Translations under genes and position numbers: made by a program | Notes under the pieces: generated by a model | Told to the model about the DNA's origin: nothing | Databases searched by the model: none | Seen by the model: the letters and a program-made list of their open reading frames with translations, nothing else | Origin: Bacteroidota bacterium | GTDB lineage: Bacteria > Bacteroidota > Bacteroidia > Palsa-948 | Length of the DNA: 48,452 bases | Direction: 5' to 3' | Assembly (NCBI GenBank): GCA_016195025.1 | Contig: JACQAL010000069.1 | Span: 1-48,452 of the forward strand | In this document: piece by piece, positions 17,888-26,388 of the stretch | How positions within the stretch are numbered: position 1 is the stretch's first letter | Layout of the letters: each line of letters begins with the position of its first letter

Positions 17888-18408
17888 TTGGCGGAACACA
17901 TCGCAGCAGGCAGTTTCACGTTCCCGACCATTTGGGAATTCGCCCCACGACTGATTTCGCGAAGGAAGCGTTATTCAATATTCTCAGTAACAGAATTGAT
18001 TTCGAAGGAAAAAAAGTTCTGGATTTATTTGGCGGGAGCGGAAGCATCAGCTATGAATTTGCTTCGCGTGGCGCTGCTGAAATTATTACAATTGAAAAAA
18101 ATCTGAAGAGCGCTGAGTTTATAAAAAAGACAGCGAGAGAATTTAAATTTCTAAACATTAAAGTAATTAAAATGGATGTTTTCGGTTTTCTGAAAATGTA
18201 CGCGGATACTTTCGATATAATTTTTGCCGACCCGCCTTTCAAATTGGAAAATATTGCACGCATTCCTGCGTTAGTGTTTGAGAAAAAATTGCTGAATGAA
18301 AACGGAATGCTTATAGTAGAACATCCAAGCGATGTAAATTTTGCAGGAATAAAAGAATTGAAAGAAATAAGAGAATACGGCACAGTGAATTTTTCTATCT
18401 TCGGTTAA
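17878..18408 (+). CDS. rsmD: 16S rRNA (guanine966-N2)-methyltransferase RsmD
   Basis: A 176-residue methyltransferase starting at GTG: MRIVGGTHRSRQFHVP, then RPTTDFAKEALFNIL, both typical of RsmD. The SAM-binding loop is VLDLFGGSGSISYE and the catalytic DPPF motif is FADPPFKL. It methylates G966 of 16S rRNA within the small subunit. The GTG start overlaps DUF3822 and no ATG alternative preserves the conserved N-terminus. Confidence 0.92.
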   Translation: MRIVGGTHRSRQFHVPDHLGIRPTTDFAKEALFNILSNRIDFEGKKVLDLFGGSGSISYEFASRGAAEIITIEKNLKSAEFIKKTAREFKFLNIKVIKMDVFGFLKMYADTFDIIFADPPFKLENIARIPALVFEKKLLNENGMLIVEHPSDVNFAGIKELKEIREYGTVNFSIFG

Positions 18409-18454
18409 TCAACGAAAAACGAAACTTTACGAAGATTTATAAATAAAAACTTAA

Positions 18455-18922
18455 ATGTCTCGCACAGCAGTATTTCCAGGTTCGTTCGACCCGATTACAC
18501 TCGGTCACGAATCAATTATTCAGCGCGCTCTTCCACTCTTTGATAAAATTATTATTGCAATAGGAATCAATTCCACTAAAGAAAGTTATTTTCCAATTGA
18601 AAAAAGAAAACTCTGGATTGAAAAAGTTTTTAAAGGAGAAAAAAAAATTGAAGTAAAAACTTATAAAGGACTTACAGTTAATTTCTGTAAATCAGTTCGC
18701 TCAAATTATATTCTTCGCGGGCTGCGTACTTCTGCCGATTTTGAATTCGAGCACGTGATTGCCCAGATGAACCGCGCGATGGAAGAAAAAATTGAAACCG
18801 TTTTTATTCTTTCTACTCCTGAACTTTCAGCAATTGCCTCAACAGTTGTACGCGATATAATTCGCAATGACGGTGATGCAAGCCAGTTTGTTCCATCTGC
18901 AATCAGAAAGGAACTGAAATAA
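18455..18922 (+). CDS. coaD: Phosphopantetheine adenylyltransferase
   Basis: A 155-residue enzyme making dephospho-CoA from phosphopantetheine and ATP. The family opening AVFPGSFDPITLGHESII contains the TxGH nucleotide-binding motif. ILRGLRTSADFEFEHVIAQMNR and the C-terminal ATP-binding stretch STPELSAIASTVVRDI (ISSTxVR-like) are also present. Length is normal. It lies 46 bases after rsmD and 7 bases before the TlpA-like gene, so the three are probably cotranscribed. Confidence 0.96.
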   Translation: MSRTAVFPGSFDPITLGHESIIQRALPLFDKIIIAIGINSTKESYFPIEKRKLWIEKVFKGEKKIEVKTYKGLTVNFCKSVRSNYILRGLRTSADFEFEHVIAQMNRAMEEKIETVFILSTPELSAIASTVVRDIIRNDGDASQFVPSAIRKELK

Positions 18923-18929
18923 TTTTCCC

Positions 18930-20327
18930 GTGCGAAATTTTTCATTCATATTTTTTTTAATCTTCAACTTTCAATTTATAATTTGTAATTGCCAAAGCGT
19001 AACTATTAAGGGAAAAGTTGATTCAAGTTATCTCGCGGAAGAGAAAACTATTTACGCTTATACTTATGATGATTTTATTTCCTACAAAGACAAAGAACTT
19101 TCGTCCGACAAACTGGATGAAAAAGGGAATTTCAATCTGAGTTTCCCTATTGCAAATACAACTTACATTTTTCTAATGGTTGGAAATGCAAAAGCCGAAA
19201 TGGTGGTTGAGTCAAATAAAACATATGAAATAAATTTTCTGAAAAAGGATTCAAATGCAGTAAACACGCTGAGCATTCCAGTTCCGGTGGAAATAGAATT
19301 TAAAAACTCAAATGAAACAGAATTAAATTTTCTCATAGCTGATTTTACAAGCCGGTATGAATCTTTTCTCGAAAACCATCGCGGAATGATTGCGAAAAAA
19401 GACAGCCGCATTTTCGGAAAGATTGACACAATGAAAACTCTTTCAAAGAAAAAATATTCAGCTTACAATAATTCTTACCTGAACAATTACATTGAATACA
19501 CTTTTGCTTCGCTGGAAGAAAGCATTTCGCTTAAAGGTGATGAAAAGGTTTTTAAAAATTATATTCAGGGAAAACCGATTCAACGTTCCAATTATGATTA
19601 TATGAGTTTCTTCAACCAGTTTTTTTCCGGCACAGCGGAAGGCATGATAAGCAAACCCGCAACACAAAATGAAATTGCTAAAGGAAATTTTTCTTCAATG
19701 CTCGAATATTATAAGCAAAATAAATTTCTTTCGAATGATACAATAAGAGAAGCTGTAGTGTTGAAATCATTGGCGATGACAAAAAATTATCCGGCAATAA
19801 AAATAAATTCTACTCTTTCAATTCTCGAGCAGGCAGAAAAAGAATGCAAATCACCGGAAAATAAAAAAGCCGCAGAGAATCTTCGTAAAAAATTATCGGT
19901 GATGAATATAGGAAAGCCCGCTCCTGTTTTTTATTTTCAAAATATAAATGGAAAAGAAGTTTCGCTGGCGGATTGCCTGGGAAAATTTGTCTATATAAAT
20001 TTCTGGGCTTCGTGGTGCGCGAGCTGCACACAGGAAATGATGCTGATTCCTGAATTAAAAAAAATATACGGAAATAAAATCACCTTCGTCAGCATTTCGG
20101 TGGATAAAAATATTGACGCGATGAAAAATTTCCTGAAGAAGAATCCAAAAATGGACTGGACTTTTCTCTATTGTAACGATTATAAAAAAGCAAAAGAAGA
20201 ATTCAAGGTACTCACAGTTCCTACTTATTATATGCTCGACCCGAAAGGAAATGTTTTTAAATCTCCTGCTGATAAGCCGCAGGACATTGAGCCCACATTT
20301 ATCAGGATAAAAAAGAAGCAGCAATGA
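18930..20327 (+). CDS. Exported TlpA-like thioredoxin-fold protein with DUF4369-like N-terminus
   Basis: A 465-residue exported thiol-disulfide protein using a GTG start. The signal peptide (residues 1-21, ending NCQS) is partly encoded by a TTCAACT-type heptamer array at 18963-18990. Residues 22-110 look like the DUF4369 beta domain (VTIKGKVDSSYLAEEKTIYAY). The C-terminal TlpA/AhpC-TSA domain begins around IGKPAPVFYFQNINGKEVSL, with the redox motif W-C-A-S-C in NFWASWCASC and a cis-proline in VLTVPTYYM. Likely role: reduction of disulfides outside the cytoplasmic membrane. Its 3' end overlaps the convergent Nudix gene by 26 bases. Confidence 0.9.
   Translation: MRNFSFIFFLIFNFQFIICNCQSVTIKGKVDSSYLAEEKTIYAYTYDDFISYKDKELSSDKLDEKGNFNLSFPIANTTYIFLMVGNAKAEMVVESNKTYEINFLKKDSNAVNTLSIPVPVEIEFKNSNETELNFLIADFTSRYESFLENHRGMIAKKDSRIFGKIDTMKTLSKKKYSAYNNSYLNNYIEYTFASLEESISLKGDEKVFKNYIQGKPIQRSNYDYMSFFNQFFSGTAEGMISKPATQNEIAKGNFSSMLEYYKQNKFLSNDTIREAVVLKSLAMTKNYPAIKINSTLSILEQAEKECKSPENKKAAENLRKKLSVMNIGKPAPVFYFQNINGKEVSLADCLGKFVYINFWASWCASCTQEMMLIPELKKIYGNKITFVSISVDKNIDAMKNFLKKNPKMDWTFLYCNDYKKAKEEFKVLTVPTYYMLDPKGNVFKSPADKPQDIEPTFIRIKKKQQ
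18963..18990. repeat. Heptamer repeat in the TlpA-like signal peptide
   Basis: Four degenerate heptamers TTCAACT, TTCAATT, TATAATT, TGTAATT. They encode most of the hydrophobic end of the signal peptide (FNFQFIICNC). Confidence 0.6.
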
Positions 20328-20910
20328 GAATTTCGCGCAGCGAAGAATAAATTTTATTCGAAACTTTTTTTACTTCTTCCTTTCTCATCCATTTCGCAAT
20401 TTTAATTCCTTCTTCCGCCTGAGGTTTTGGTTTTGCAGAATCTCTACAGAGCATTTCATACCAGTATGTGCGTTTCAAATGCTGAACCTTGTTCACATAA
20501 AAAATATGATGAGAAGAAGGAAATTGTTTTACAATTCTCAAATGTTTCACTCCGCATTCCTCTTCCACTTCTCGAATGGCAGCCATCCCCGGTGATTCTC
20601 CTTTTTCTAGTTTTCCCTTCGGCAAATCCCAATGTCGGTTGCGGTAAATCATCAGCAAATTTCCCTTTTCATTTTTCACTACTCCGCCAGATGATTCAAT
20701 ATAAACAAACAGAGAGCGAAACACTTTCCAGATTCTTTCTTCGTCTCCTGTGATAAATAATTTTTTCAGTTTCGATTTTGAAAATAATTTCAATTCTCTG
20801 TGAAGAGCTTCCGCAGATAAAAATGAAATCGTCTTTGCATTCTTCTCACTATTTTTCGCTTCCGCAGAAGAAATTATAATACACTTCTCGCCTGAAAAAA
20901 TCTTGTACAT
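20302..20910 (-). CDS. Nudix hydrolase
   Basis: A 202-residue protein. The C-terminal domain (about residues 70-200) holds a complete Nudix box, GKLEKGESPGMAAIREVEEE followed by CGV, preceded by SSGGVVKNEKGNLLMIYRNRHWDLPKG. The N-terminal 65 residues are a small alpha/beta region not recognised. The WDLPKGKLEKGE pattern resembles hydrolases of diadenosine polyphosphates or capped nucleotides; the substrate cannot be decided from sequence. It is convergent with the TlpA-like gene and divergent from pyrE, whose promoter overlaps its start region. Confidence 0.9.
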   Translation of the reverse strand: MYKIFSGEKCIIISSAEAKNSEKNAKTISFLSAEALHRELKLFSKSKLKKLFITGDEERIWKVFRSLFVYIESSGGVVKNEKGNLLMIYRNRHWDLPKGKLEKGESPGMAAIREVEEECGVKHLRIVKQFPSSHHIFYVNKVQHLKRTYWYEMLCRDSAKPKPQAEEGIKIAKWMRKEEVKKVSNKIYSSLREILIAASFLS

Positions 20911-20913
20911 TTG
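20906..20913 (+). promoter_or_regulatory. -7 promoter element of pyrE
   Basis: TACATTTG is an exact TAnnTTTG match ending 19 bases before the pyrE ATG. It overlaps the first codons of the divergent Nudix gene. No clear -33 element. Confidence 0.5.
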
Positions 20914-20932
20914 TTAAACTAAAATTTATTTT

Positions 20933-21610
20933 ATGATTGTAAGCCAGGACACCGCAATAAAAATCGCGGATTACCTGTTGCAAATTAAAGCAATAAAATT
21001 ACAACCGCACAAACCTTTTGTGTGGGCGAGCGGCTGGAAAGCCCCGATTTATTGCGACAACAGACGCACACTTTCTTATCCGAAAATCAGAAATTTTCTT
21101 CGCGACCAGTTCATCAAAGTCATCAGCGACAAAATGGGAAAGGTGGATGTGATTTGCGGAGTTGCCACAGGAGGAATTGCGCACGGAATGATGATTGCCG
21201 ATGCGATGAACCTGCCGTTCTGCTATGTGCGCGCGGAAGCAAAAGTGCACGGGCTCACAAATTTAATTGAAGGCGTTGTGGGCGCGGGACAAAAAGTTGT
21301 CATCATTGAAGATTTAATTTCCACAGGGAAAAGTTCTCTGAAAGCGGTTACTTCGCTGCGCAATGCCGGTTGCACCGTGCAGGGAATGATTTCCATTTTC
21401 ACCTATAATTTCAAAGTGGCGGCCGATGCTTTCAAAAAAGAAAAATGCCCTGTGTTTCATCTCTGCGATTACGAAACGCTGATGAAAGAATCGCTGAAGA
21501 AAAAAACAATTACCAAAGAAGAACTCGCTCTTTTGAAATCGTGGCGCGAAGCTCCCGATAAATGGGGACAAGATGGTGCTCCGGTTTCTCCTTTAGGAAG
21601 GTTGGCTTGA
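20933..21610 (+). CDS. pyrE: Orotate phosphoribosyltransferase
   Basis: A 225-residue pyrimidine-biosynthesis enzyme joining orotate and PRPP to make OMP. It has FVWASGWKAPIYCDNRRTLSYP at the orotate site, the flexible loop region YVRAEAKVHGLTN with the catalytic lysine, and the PRPP-binding motif VVIIEDLISTGKSS. Length is slightly above the usual 210 because of a short C-terminal extension. It has its own promoter element and is followed by copy B of the dispersed repeat. Confidence 0.96.
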   Translation: MIVSQDTAIKIADYLLQIKAIKLQPHKPFVWASGWKAPIYCDNRRTLSYPKIRNFLRDQFIKVISDKMGKVDVICGVATGGIAHGMMIADAMNLPFCYVRAEAKVHGLTNLIEGVVGAGQKVVIIEDLISTGKSSLKAVTSLRNAGCTVQGMISIFTYNFKVAADAFKKEKCPVFHLCDYETLMKESLKKKTITKEELALLKSWREAPDKWGQDGAPVSPLGRLA

Positions 21611-21615
21611 ACTTA

Positions 21616-21715
21616 ATCTACTAATGTACCAATCGCTACTAATTTACTAATAGCAGCCATTTTATTTTCTTTCGGATTTAATTAGTACATTAGTACCAAT
21701 TCGTAAATTAGTAGA
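21616..21715. repeat. Dispersed TACTAAT/ATTAGTA element, copy B
   Basis: The left arm (ATCTACTAATGTACCAATC...) and right arm (ATTAGTACATTAGTACCAAT and onward to 21715) are imperfectly complementary. The copy is homologous to 16972-17070 in inverted orientation. It fills the pyrE to SRPBCC gap and ends 5 bases before the next ATG. Confidence 0.75.
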
Positions 21716-21720
21716 TATAT

Positions 21721-22113
21721 ATGAAAATAGAGAGCGACAAATCCGAAATCAATAAACCTTCTTCTGAAGTTTTTTCTTTCCTGACTGACTTCAATAATTT
21801 TCAGAAGCTGATGCCTCCGCAGGTAACCAACTGGAAAAGCACTGCCGATGAATGTTCATTCACCATCAGCGGAATGGCGAGCATAGGAATGAAAATCGTG
21901 GAGAAAACTCCGAACTCGAGAATAAAAATTTCTTCTGCAGGAAAAGTTCCGTTTGAATTCACGCTTGATATTCCTCTCACCGAAACCAGCGCCACACAAA
22001 CTACCGGGCAACTAATTTTTGAATCAGACCTCAACCCGATGATGGCAATGATGGTTGAAAAACCATTGCGGAATTTTTTTAATGTGCTGGCGGGGAAGAT
22101 GAAGGAAGTATAA
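21721..22113 (+). CDS. SRPBCC-fold (START/Bet v1-like) protein
   Basis: A 130-residue protein with the helix-grip pattern: strand KIESDKSEINKPSSEVFSFLTDFNNFQKLMP, several strands, and a C-terminal helix MMVEKPLRNFFNVLAGKMKE. Such proteins bind hydrophobic ligands. In Bacteroidota this small orphan form is usually found beside pyrE or birA without known function. The start follows a dispersed repeat, and a TTGGCAG heptamer array lies just after the stop. Confidence 0.82.
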   Translation: MKIESDKSEINKPSSEVFSFLTDFNNFQKLMPPQVTNWKSTADECSFTISGMASIGMKIVEKTPNSRIKISSAGKVPFEFTLDIPLTETSATQTTGQLIFESDLNPMMAMMVEKPLRNFFNVLAGKMKEV

Positions 22114-22120
22114 ATACAAG

Positions 22121-22147
22121 TTGCAGTTGGCAATAGGCAGTTGGCAA
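22121..22147. repeat. TTGGCAG heptamer repeat between SRPBCC and birA
   Basis: TTGCAG, TTGGCAA, TAGGCAG, TTGGCAA in tandem, ending 2 bases before the birA stop codon region. The same heptamer occurs at 28668-28695 inside another gene. Confidence 0.75.
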
Positions 22148-22149
22148 AA

Positions 22150-22932
22150 TCACAAAACAAATTCCACCTCCTTAAAATCACATTCCAAATTTTTATTCTC
22201 TGTTTCCAAAATTAGTTTTCCGATTTTAGATATGCCTGTGATTTTTGCCATAATGGTTTCTCCTTTATAATTATAATCCGCCCATTCATTCAAGCGGTAA
22301 AGATTTTTCAGGTAATCGGAATCAATCTCCCCTCTCCTATGGGAGAGGGGCTGGGGGTGAGGTCGAAGTTGTAAATATCTTTTCTCAACGCACGAATAAA
22401 GTTCTACCAAACAATTTTCTAAATCAAAATTTTTTCCTGAAATTAATTTCAGCGATGTAGGATTTGGAAGTTCAGCCAAAAATTTTCCCTGGTTCACATT
22501 GATTCCGATTCCAACTATAGAATGGCTCAAATAATTTCCGCTTACAGAGTTTTCAATTAATATGCCTGCAACTTTTTTGTTACCTATATAAATATCGTTG
22601 GGCCATTTTATCTTGAGATGGTTGATGGTTAATGGTTGATGGTTGATGGAAAAAATAAAATCCAAAACTCCCAATGAAATTGTTTTGCTTAAAATAAATT
22701 GTTCATCAGGCTTCAAAAAAGTTGGCTTCAGCAAAATGCTTAGCGTAAGATTTTTTCCTGCTTCGCTTTGCCAATTCGTTCCTCGCTGACCTCTGCCCTG
22801 CTCTTGTTCATCTGCAATAACTGCTGTTCCTTCGGGCAAATTCTTTTCAGCGGTTAAATCTGACAAATAACTGTTCGTGGAATGAATTTTTTCCAGCTTG
22901 ATACAATTTTTTCCGATGAAAATCGTCTTCAT
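22150..22932 (-). CDS. birA: Biotin--[acetyl-CoA-carboxylase] ligase
   Basis: A 260-residue biotin protein ligase without the N-terminal DNA-binding domain. It contains the catalytic loop ADEQEQGRGQRGTNWQSEAG (GRGRxGxxW-like), then NLTLSILL, the conserved KWPNDIYIGNKKVAGILIE and VGIGINVNQ. The start is set at ATG 22932 (MKTIFIGKNC); upstream open frame extends into rsfS and is not family-like. Two translated repeat insertions are visible: NHQPLTINHLK, from an ATGGTTG heptamer array (22618-22652) just before KWPND, and HPQPLSHRRGE, from a palindromic repeat (22329-22363) in the C-terminal part. Both fall in probable loops and leave the motifs intact. It biotinylates the carboxyl-carrier protein. 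Confidence 0.93.
   Translation of the reverse strand: MKTIFIGKNCIKLEKIHSTNSYLSDLTAEKNLPEGTAVIADEQEQGRGQRGTNWQSEAGKNLTLSILLKPTFLKPDEQFILSKTISLGVLDFIFSINHQPLTINHLKIKWPNDIYIGNKKVAGILIENSVSGNYLSHSIVGIGINVNQGKFLAELPNPTSLKLISGKNFDLENCLVELYSCVEKRYLQLRPHPQPLSHRRGEIDSDYLKNLYRLNEWADYNYKGETIMAKITGISKIGKLILETENKNLECDFKEVEFVL
22329..22363. repeat. Palindromic CCCCTCTCC repeat translated within birA
   Basis: CCCCTCTCC (22329-22337) and GGAGAGGGG (22342-22350) form a hairpin, followed by CTGGGGGTGAGG. This is a repeat sequence familiar from many unrelated bacterial genomes. Minus-strand translation gives HPQPLSHRRGE. Confidence 0.85.
22618..22652. repeat. ATGGTTG heptamer repeat translated within birA
   Basis: Heptamers ATGGTTG, ATGGTTA, ATGGTTG, ATGGTTG and a degenerate fifth. 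On the coding strand this gives SINHQPLTINH, directly before the conserved KWPND motif. Confidence 0.85.
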
Positions 22933-22983
22933 AATAGAAGCCAGTATGGGACAAAGATGGCAAGTATTCTGGAAGAAAAAGAT

Positions 22984-22991
22984 TATCTTTG
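22984..22991 (+). promoter_or_regulatory. -7 promoter element of rsfS-ftsH
   Basis: TATCTTTG matches TAnnTTTG exactly, 15 bases before the rsfS ATG. It probably drives rsfS, ftsH and the LUD gene, which are tightly spaced. No clear -33 element. Confidence 0.5.
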
Positions 22992-23006
22992 CTATCCTTA
23001 TAAAAT

Positions 23007-23504
23007 ATGATTGCAACACTGAAGAAAACCAATAAAAAACAAACGACTGCCTCAAGTTTAGTGCGCTATGCCGTAAAAGGCATTGAAGAAAAAAAAGGAA
23101 ACGAAATCGTCTGCATTAATCTCAAAAAAATTCCAAACAATGCCTGCGATTATTTTTTAATCTGCGAAGGAAATTCGAGAACGCAGGTTCAGGCAATCGC
23201 GGGAAGCGTGGAAGAGTTCGTGGAAAAAAATACGGGCACTCGTCCCTGGCACGTGGAAGGAATGGAAAATGGGGAATGGGTGCTGCTCGATTACGTGGAT
23301 GTGGCGGTGCACGTGTTTCAGCCCGAAGCGCGAAGCCACTACAACCTGGAAAATATGTGGGCGGATGCGGAGATAAAAAAAATAAATGGAGACGCTTCGA
23401 CTTCGCTCAGGGTGACAAAAGCAAAAGTAAAAAAGAAAACTTCGAAGAAAAAAGTAAAAGCGAAAACGAAAACAATAAAGAAAAAAGTAAAACGCAAAAA
23501 GTAA
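23007..23504 (+). CDS. rsfS: Ribosomal silencing factor RsfS with lysine-rich tail
   Basis: A 165-residue protein. Residues 10-125 are the RsfS/DUF143 domain: VRYAVKGIEEKKGNEIVCIN, NACDYFLICEGNSRTQVQAI, RPWHVEGMENGEWVLLDYVDVAVHVF and YNLENMWADAE. It binds ribosomal protein L14 and blocks subunit joining when nutrients are short. About 40 residues beyond the usual end are added: GDASTSLRVTK, encoded by a dispersed-repeat-like sequence at 23391-23417, then a basic run of Lys/Thr/Val (KKKTSKKKVKAKTKTIKKK). The tail could increase rRNA affinity. It precedes ftsH by 26 bases. Confidence 0.93.
   Translation: MIATLKKTNKKQTTASSLVRYAVKGIEEKKGNEIVCINLKKIPNNACDYFLICEGNSRTQVQAIAGSVEEFVEKNTGTRPWHVEGMENGEWVLLDYVDVAVHVFQPEARSHYNLENMWADAEIKKINGDASTSLRVTKAKVKKKTSKKKVKAKTKTIKKKVKRKK
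23391..23417. repeat. Dispersed-repeat-like segment translated in rsfS
   Basis: GACGCTTCGACTTCGCTCAG followed by GGTGACA resembles a half-site of a widely dispersed TGTCA(C/T)-type hairpin repeat, related in style to 16341-16402. It encodes DASTSLRVT at the junction between the RsfS domain and its lysine tail. Confidence 0.6.
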
Positions 23505-23530
23505 ATCAGTGTAATCACGAAAAGAAAATA

Positions 23531-25666
23531 ATGGCTGAAGAACAAAATATAAAAGACGAAGCTGCAAAAACTCCCCGCAAGAAAGGAAGTAAAAAAGAAC
23601 TTGACCCGAAGGAGCAGTTGAAAAAAATAAAGGACAAACTTCCCAAAGGCGGAGGCAATTTTAATTTTTACTGGATATATATTGTGATTCTCATTGGCCT
23701 TGCGCTGATGTGGTTTCCGAATTTTACGGACAACATGCAGAAAATTGAGTGGCCTGATTTTGTGGAGAATGTTTTGAAGCCAGGCGATGTTCGAAAGATT
23801 GTAATCGTGAATGACCAGTCAGCAGAAATTTATGTAAAACCCGACCGCCTTAAAAATCCAAAATATGACAAAGTGCGCGAACGTCCGTTCACCAAAGAAA
23901 TAAATCCCGGTCCGCACTTCGTAATGAAAGTGGAAAAAGAATCTTTCACACGCCAGTTGGATGAAATTCAAAAAGATTTAGACCCAAAAGATCGTGTTCT
24001 CCCCAGTAGTGAAAACCGTACTGGAATTTCGGAATACATGGGCTGGATAATTCCCATTTTGCTCATCACAGTAGTTTGGTTTATGCTCATGCGCAGAATG
24101 ACAGGCGGTGGAGGAAGCGGTGGTCCCGGAGGAATTTTCAATATAGGAAAATCGCGCGCGGCACTTTATGATAAGGATACGCAAGTGAATGTTACGTTCA
24201 ACGATGTTGCCGGATTGGAAGAAGCAAAAGTTGAAATAAAAGAGATAGTAGATTTTCTCAAGCAGCCGAAAAAATATACCGAACTCGGAGCGAAAATTCC
24301 GAAAGGCGCATTGCTCGTTGGTCCTCCGGGCACAGGAAAAACTTTGATTGCAAAAGCAGTGGCAGGCGAAGCGAAAGTTCCTTTCTTCTCGCTATCCGGT
24401 TCTGATTTTGTGGAGATGTTTGTGGGCGTGGGCGCTTCGCGTGTGCGCGATTTGTTCCGGCAGGCGAAAGAAAAAGCGCCTTGCATTGTTTTCATAGATG
24501 AAATTGACGGCATCGGGCGCGCGCGCGGAAGAGGAATGATTCAGGGTGCAAACGATGAACGCGAAAGCACGCTCAACCAATTGCTCACCGAGATGGATGG
24601 CTTCGGAACAAACAGCGGTGTGATTCTTCTTGCGGCAACTAATCGCGCAGATATTTTAGACAGAGCGCTTCTTCGTCCCGGACGTTTCGACAGGCAAATT
24701 TATGTTGACCTGCCCGATTTGCACGAGCGCGAAGCAATTTTCAAAGTTCACATTAAGCCAATCAAACTCGGCAACGATGTGCAACTGGATTTTTTGGCGC
24801 GACAAACTCCCGGATTTTCCGGAGCCGATATTGCAAACATCTGCAACGAAGCCGCGCTGATTGCCGCCAGGAAAAATAAAAAAGAAGTCAACCGCCAGGA
24901 TTTTCTGGATGCAGTTGACCGCGTGATTGGCGGACTTGAAAAGAAAAATAAAATTGTTTCAACAGAAGAGAAAAAAGTAATTGCTTTTCACGAAGCAGGG
25001 CATGCTTCTGTAAGTTGGCTGCTCGAACACGCACATCCGTTGGTGAAGGTTACTATTGTGCCTCGCGGAAAATCGCTTGGAGCCGCATGGTATCTTCCCG
25101 AAGAAAGACAAATCACTACCAAGGAACAAATCCTCGATGAACTTTGCGCTGCGCTGGGCGGAAGAGCGGCTGAGGAAGTTGTGTTCGGAAGAATTTCTAC
25201 CGGAGCGCTGAGCGATTTGGAAAAAGTTACCAAGCAATCCTACGCCATGGTGATGTATTTCGGACTGAATGAAAAAATCGGCAACATCAGTTTTTATGAT
25301 TCAACCGGAGCGTATGAATCTTCTTTTCAGAAACCCTTCAGCGAAAAAACTGCCGAGCGGATTGATATACAGGTAAGCGAAATAGTTGAAAGCGCCTACA
25401 AGCGCGCGAAAGAAATTTTATCTGCGCATAAAGAAGGTTTGACAAAACTTGCCACGCAGTTGCTGGAGAAAGAAGTTATTTTCAAAGAAGACCTTGAAAC
25501 AATTTTCGGCAAACGCCCGTGGCAAACCGCAGAGGAAAAACAGGAAATAAAAAAATCAGCAAACCCGATTGAGAACGGGCGCAGCGCAGAAATAAAAGTT
25601 GAAACCAATTCGAACGGAAGTGAAACAAAAACTTCCGAGAGCAAAGAAGAAAAAAATTCTGCTTGA
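23531..25666 (+). CDS. ftsH: ATP-dependent zinc metalloprotease FtsH
   Basis: A 711-residue membrane AAA+ protease for quality control of membrane and regulatory proteins. A Lys-rich cytoplasmic N-terminus precedes a first membrane helix (about residues 47-65, [17 protein letters not shown]), then a periplasmic domain, a second helix (about 175-190, [19 protein letters not shown]), then the AAA domain with Walker A GPPGTGKT at 264-271, Walker B IVFIDEID, and the second region of homology [20 protein letters not shown]. The zinc site is H487-E-A-G-H491 in [10 protein letters not shown]. The extended frame upstream overlaps rsfS and is not used; ATG 23531 gives the normal start. The C-terminal ~50 residues are charged and low complexity. 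The stop overlaps the next ATG (TGATG). Confidence 0.97.
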   Translation: MAEEQNIKDEAAKTPRKKGSKKELDPKEQLKKIKDKLPKGGGNFNFYWIYIVILIGLALMWFPNFTDNMQKIEWPDFVENVLKPGDVRKIVIVNDQSAEIYVKPDRLKNPKYDKVRERPFTKEINPGPHFVMKVEKESFTRQLDEIQKDLDPKDRVLPSSENRTGISEYMGWIIPILLITVVWFMLMRRMTGGGGSGGPGGIFNIGKSRAALYDKDTQVNVTFNDVAGLEEAKVEIKEIVDFLKQPKKYTELGAKIPKGALLVGPPGTGKTLIAKAVAGEAKVPFFSLSGSDFVEMFVGVGASRVRDLFRQAKEKAPCIVFIDEIDGIGRARGRGMIQGANDERESTLNQLLTEMDGFGTNSGVILLAATNRADILDRALLRPGRFDRQIYVDLPDLHEREAIFKVHIKPIKLGNDVQLDFLARQTPGFSGADIANICNEAALIAARKNKKEVNRQDFLDAVDRVIGGLEKKNKIVSTEEKKVIAFHEAGHASVSWLLEHAHPLVKVTIVPRGKSLGAAWYLPEERQITTKEQILDELCAALGGRAAEEVVFGRISTGALSDLEKVTKQSYAMVMYFGLNEKIGNISFYDSTGAYESSFQKPFSEKTAERIDIQVSEIVESAYKRAKEILSAHKEGLTKLATQLLEKEVIFKEDLETIFGKRPWQTAEEKQEIKKSANPIENGRSAEIKVETNSNGSETKTSESKEEKNSA

Positions 25667-26304
25667 TGTACGAAGAAAGCACCACCCGCGAAAAAATTCT
25701 CAAGAAAGTCAGGAAGGCGCTGATAGAAAAATCCGCCAAAAGTTCCAATGTAGATTTCGAAAAAGATATTTTTTCAAAAGCCGAAGAGCCGCTTGAAATT
25801 CTTTTTGCACAGCAGTTCACCAAACTCAACGGAAAATTTTGTTATTGCGAAAATGAAAATGAACTCTGCGCTCAACTTTCTGATTTGATTTCAGAAAATA
25901 AATGGACAGGCGTTTTCTGCTATGAGAAACAAGCAAAAGAAATTCTGAAGAAAGCAAAAATTTCTTTTTCAGAAAATGAAAAGGATGTGAAGCACACAAA
26001 CGCTGGAGTTACTTTTTGCGAATCGCTTTCCGCGCGCACAGGAAGCATTCTCATTTCTTCGAAGCAAACTGCAGGAAGAAAGCTGGCGGCATTTTCGAAT
26101 TATCATATTGTCATTGCGTATACTCACCAGTTAGTTTACACTATTAAAGAATCGCTGAACGCGATTAAAAAGAAGTACGGAAATAATTTTCCTTCCATGT
26201 TTGTAAATATTGCCGGACCTTCCCGCACAGCCGATATTGAAAAAACTCTTGTGCAAGGCGCACACGGACCAAAAGAGATTTATGTTTTTTTAGTGGATGA
26301 ATAG
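25666..26304 (+). CDS. LUD domain (LutC/YkgG-type) protein
   Basis: A 212-residue protein. ATG 25666 overlaps the ftsH stop; a TTG three bases earlier is less likely. The LUD pattern is clear in the second half: GVTFCESLSARTGSILIS, YHIVIAYTHQLV and NIAGPSRTADIEKTLVQGAHGPKEIYVFLVD. LutC homologues act in lactate utilisation with LutA and LutB, which are absent here. In Bacteroidota an ftsH-LUD-cdsA order is common and the role of this stand-alone protein is unsettled. Confidence 0.88.
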   Translation: MYEESTTREKILKKVRKALIEKSAKSSNVDFEKDIFSKAEEPLEILFAQQFTKLNGKFCYCENENELCAQLSDLISENKWTGVFCYEKQAKEILKKAKISFSENEKDVKHTNAGVTFCESLSARTGSILISSKQTAGRKLAAFSNYHIVIAYTHQLVYTIKESLNAIKKKYGNNFPSMFVNIAGPSRTADIEKTLVQGAHGPKEIYVFLVDE

Positions 26305-26308
26305 CAGC

Positions 26309-26350
26309 AGCCGTCATTCATTGTCATTCGCTTCGCTGTCATTCAATAGT
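26309..26350. repeat. GTCATTC-type short repeats
   Basis: Three GTCATTC words occur between 26309 and 26345 (around GTCATTCGCTTCGCTGTCATT), matching the arm sequence of the hairpin at 16341-16402. It is a fragment or degenerate copy of that repeat between the LUD and DUF2007 genes. Confidence 0.55.
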
Positions 26351-26352
26351 CA

Positions 26353-26360
26353 TACATTTG
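26353..26360 (+). promoter_or_regulatory. -7 promoter element of the DUF2007 gene
   Basis: TACATTTG fits TAnnTTTG exactly, 28 bases before the ATG 26389, immediately after the GTCATTC repeats. Confidence 0.5.
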
Positions 26361-26388
26361 TAGATTCGCTGCAATTAGTTATCCGAAC

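Noticed and set aside
22933-23055. N-terminal extension of BirA
   Set aside because: It would overlap rsfS and its promoter; the sequence is not family-like.
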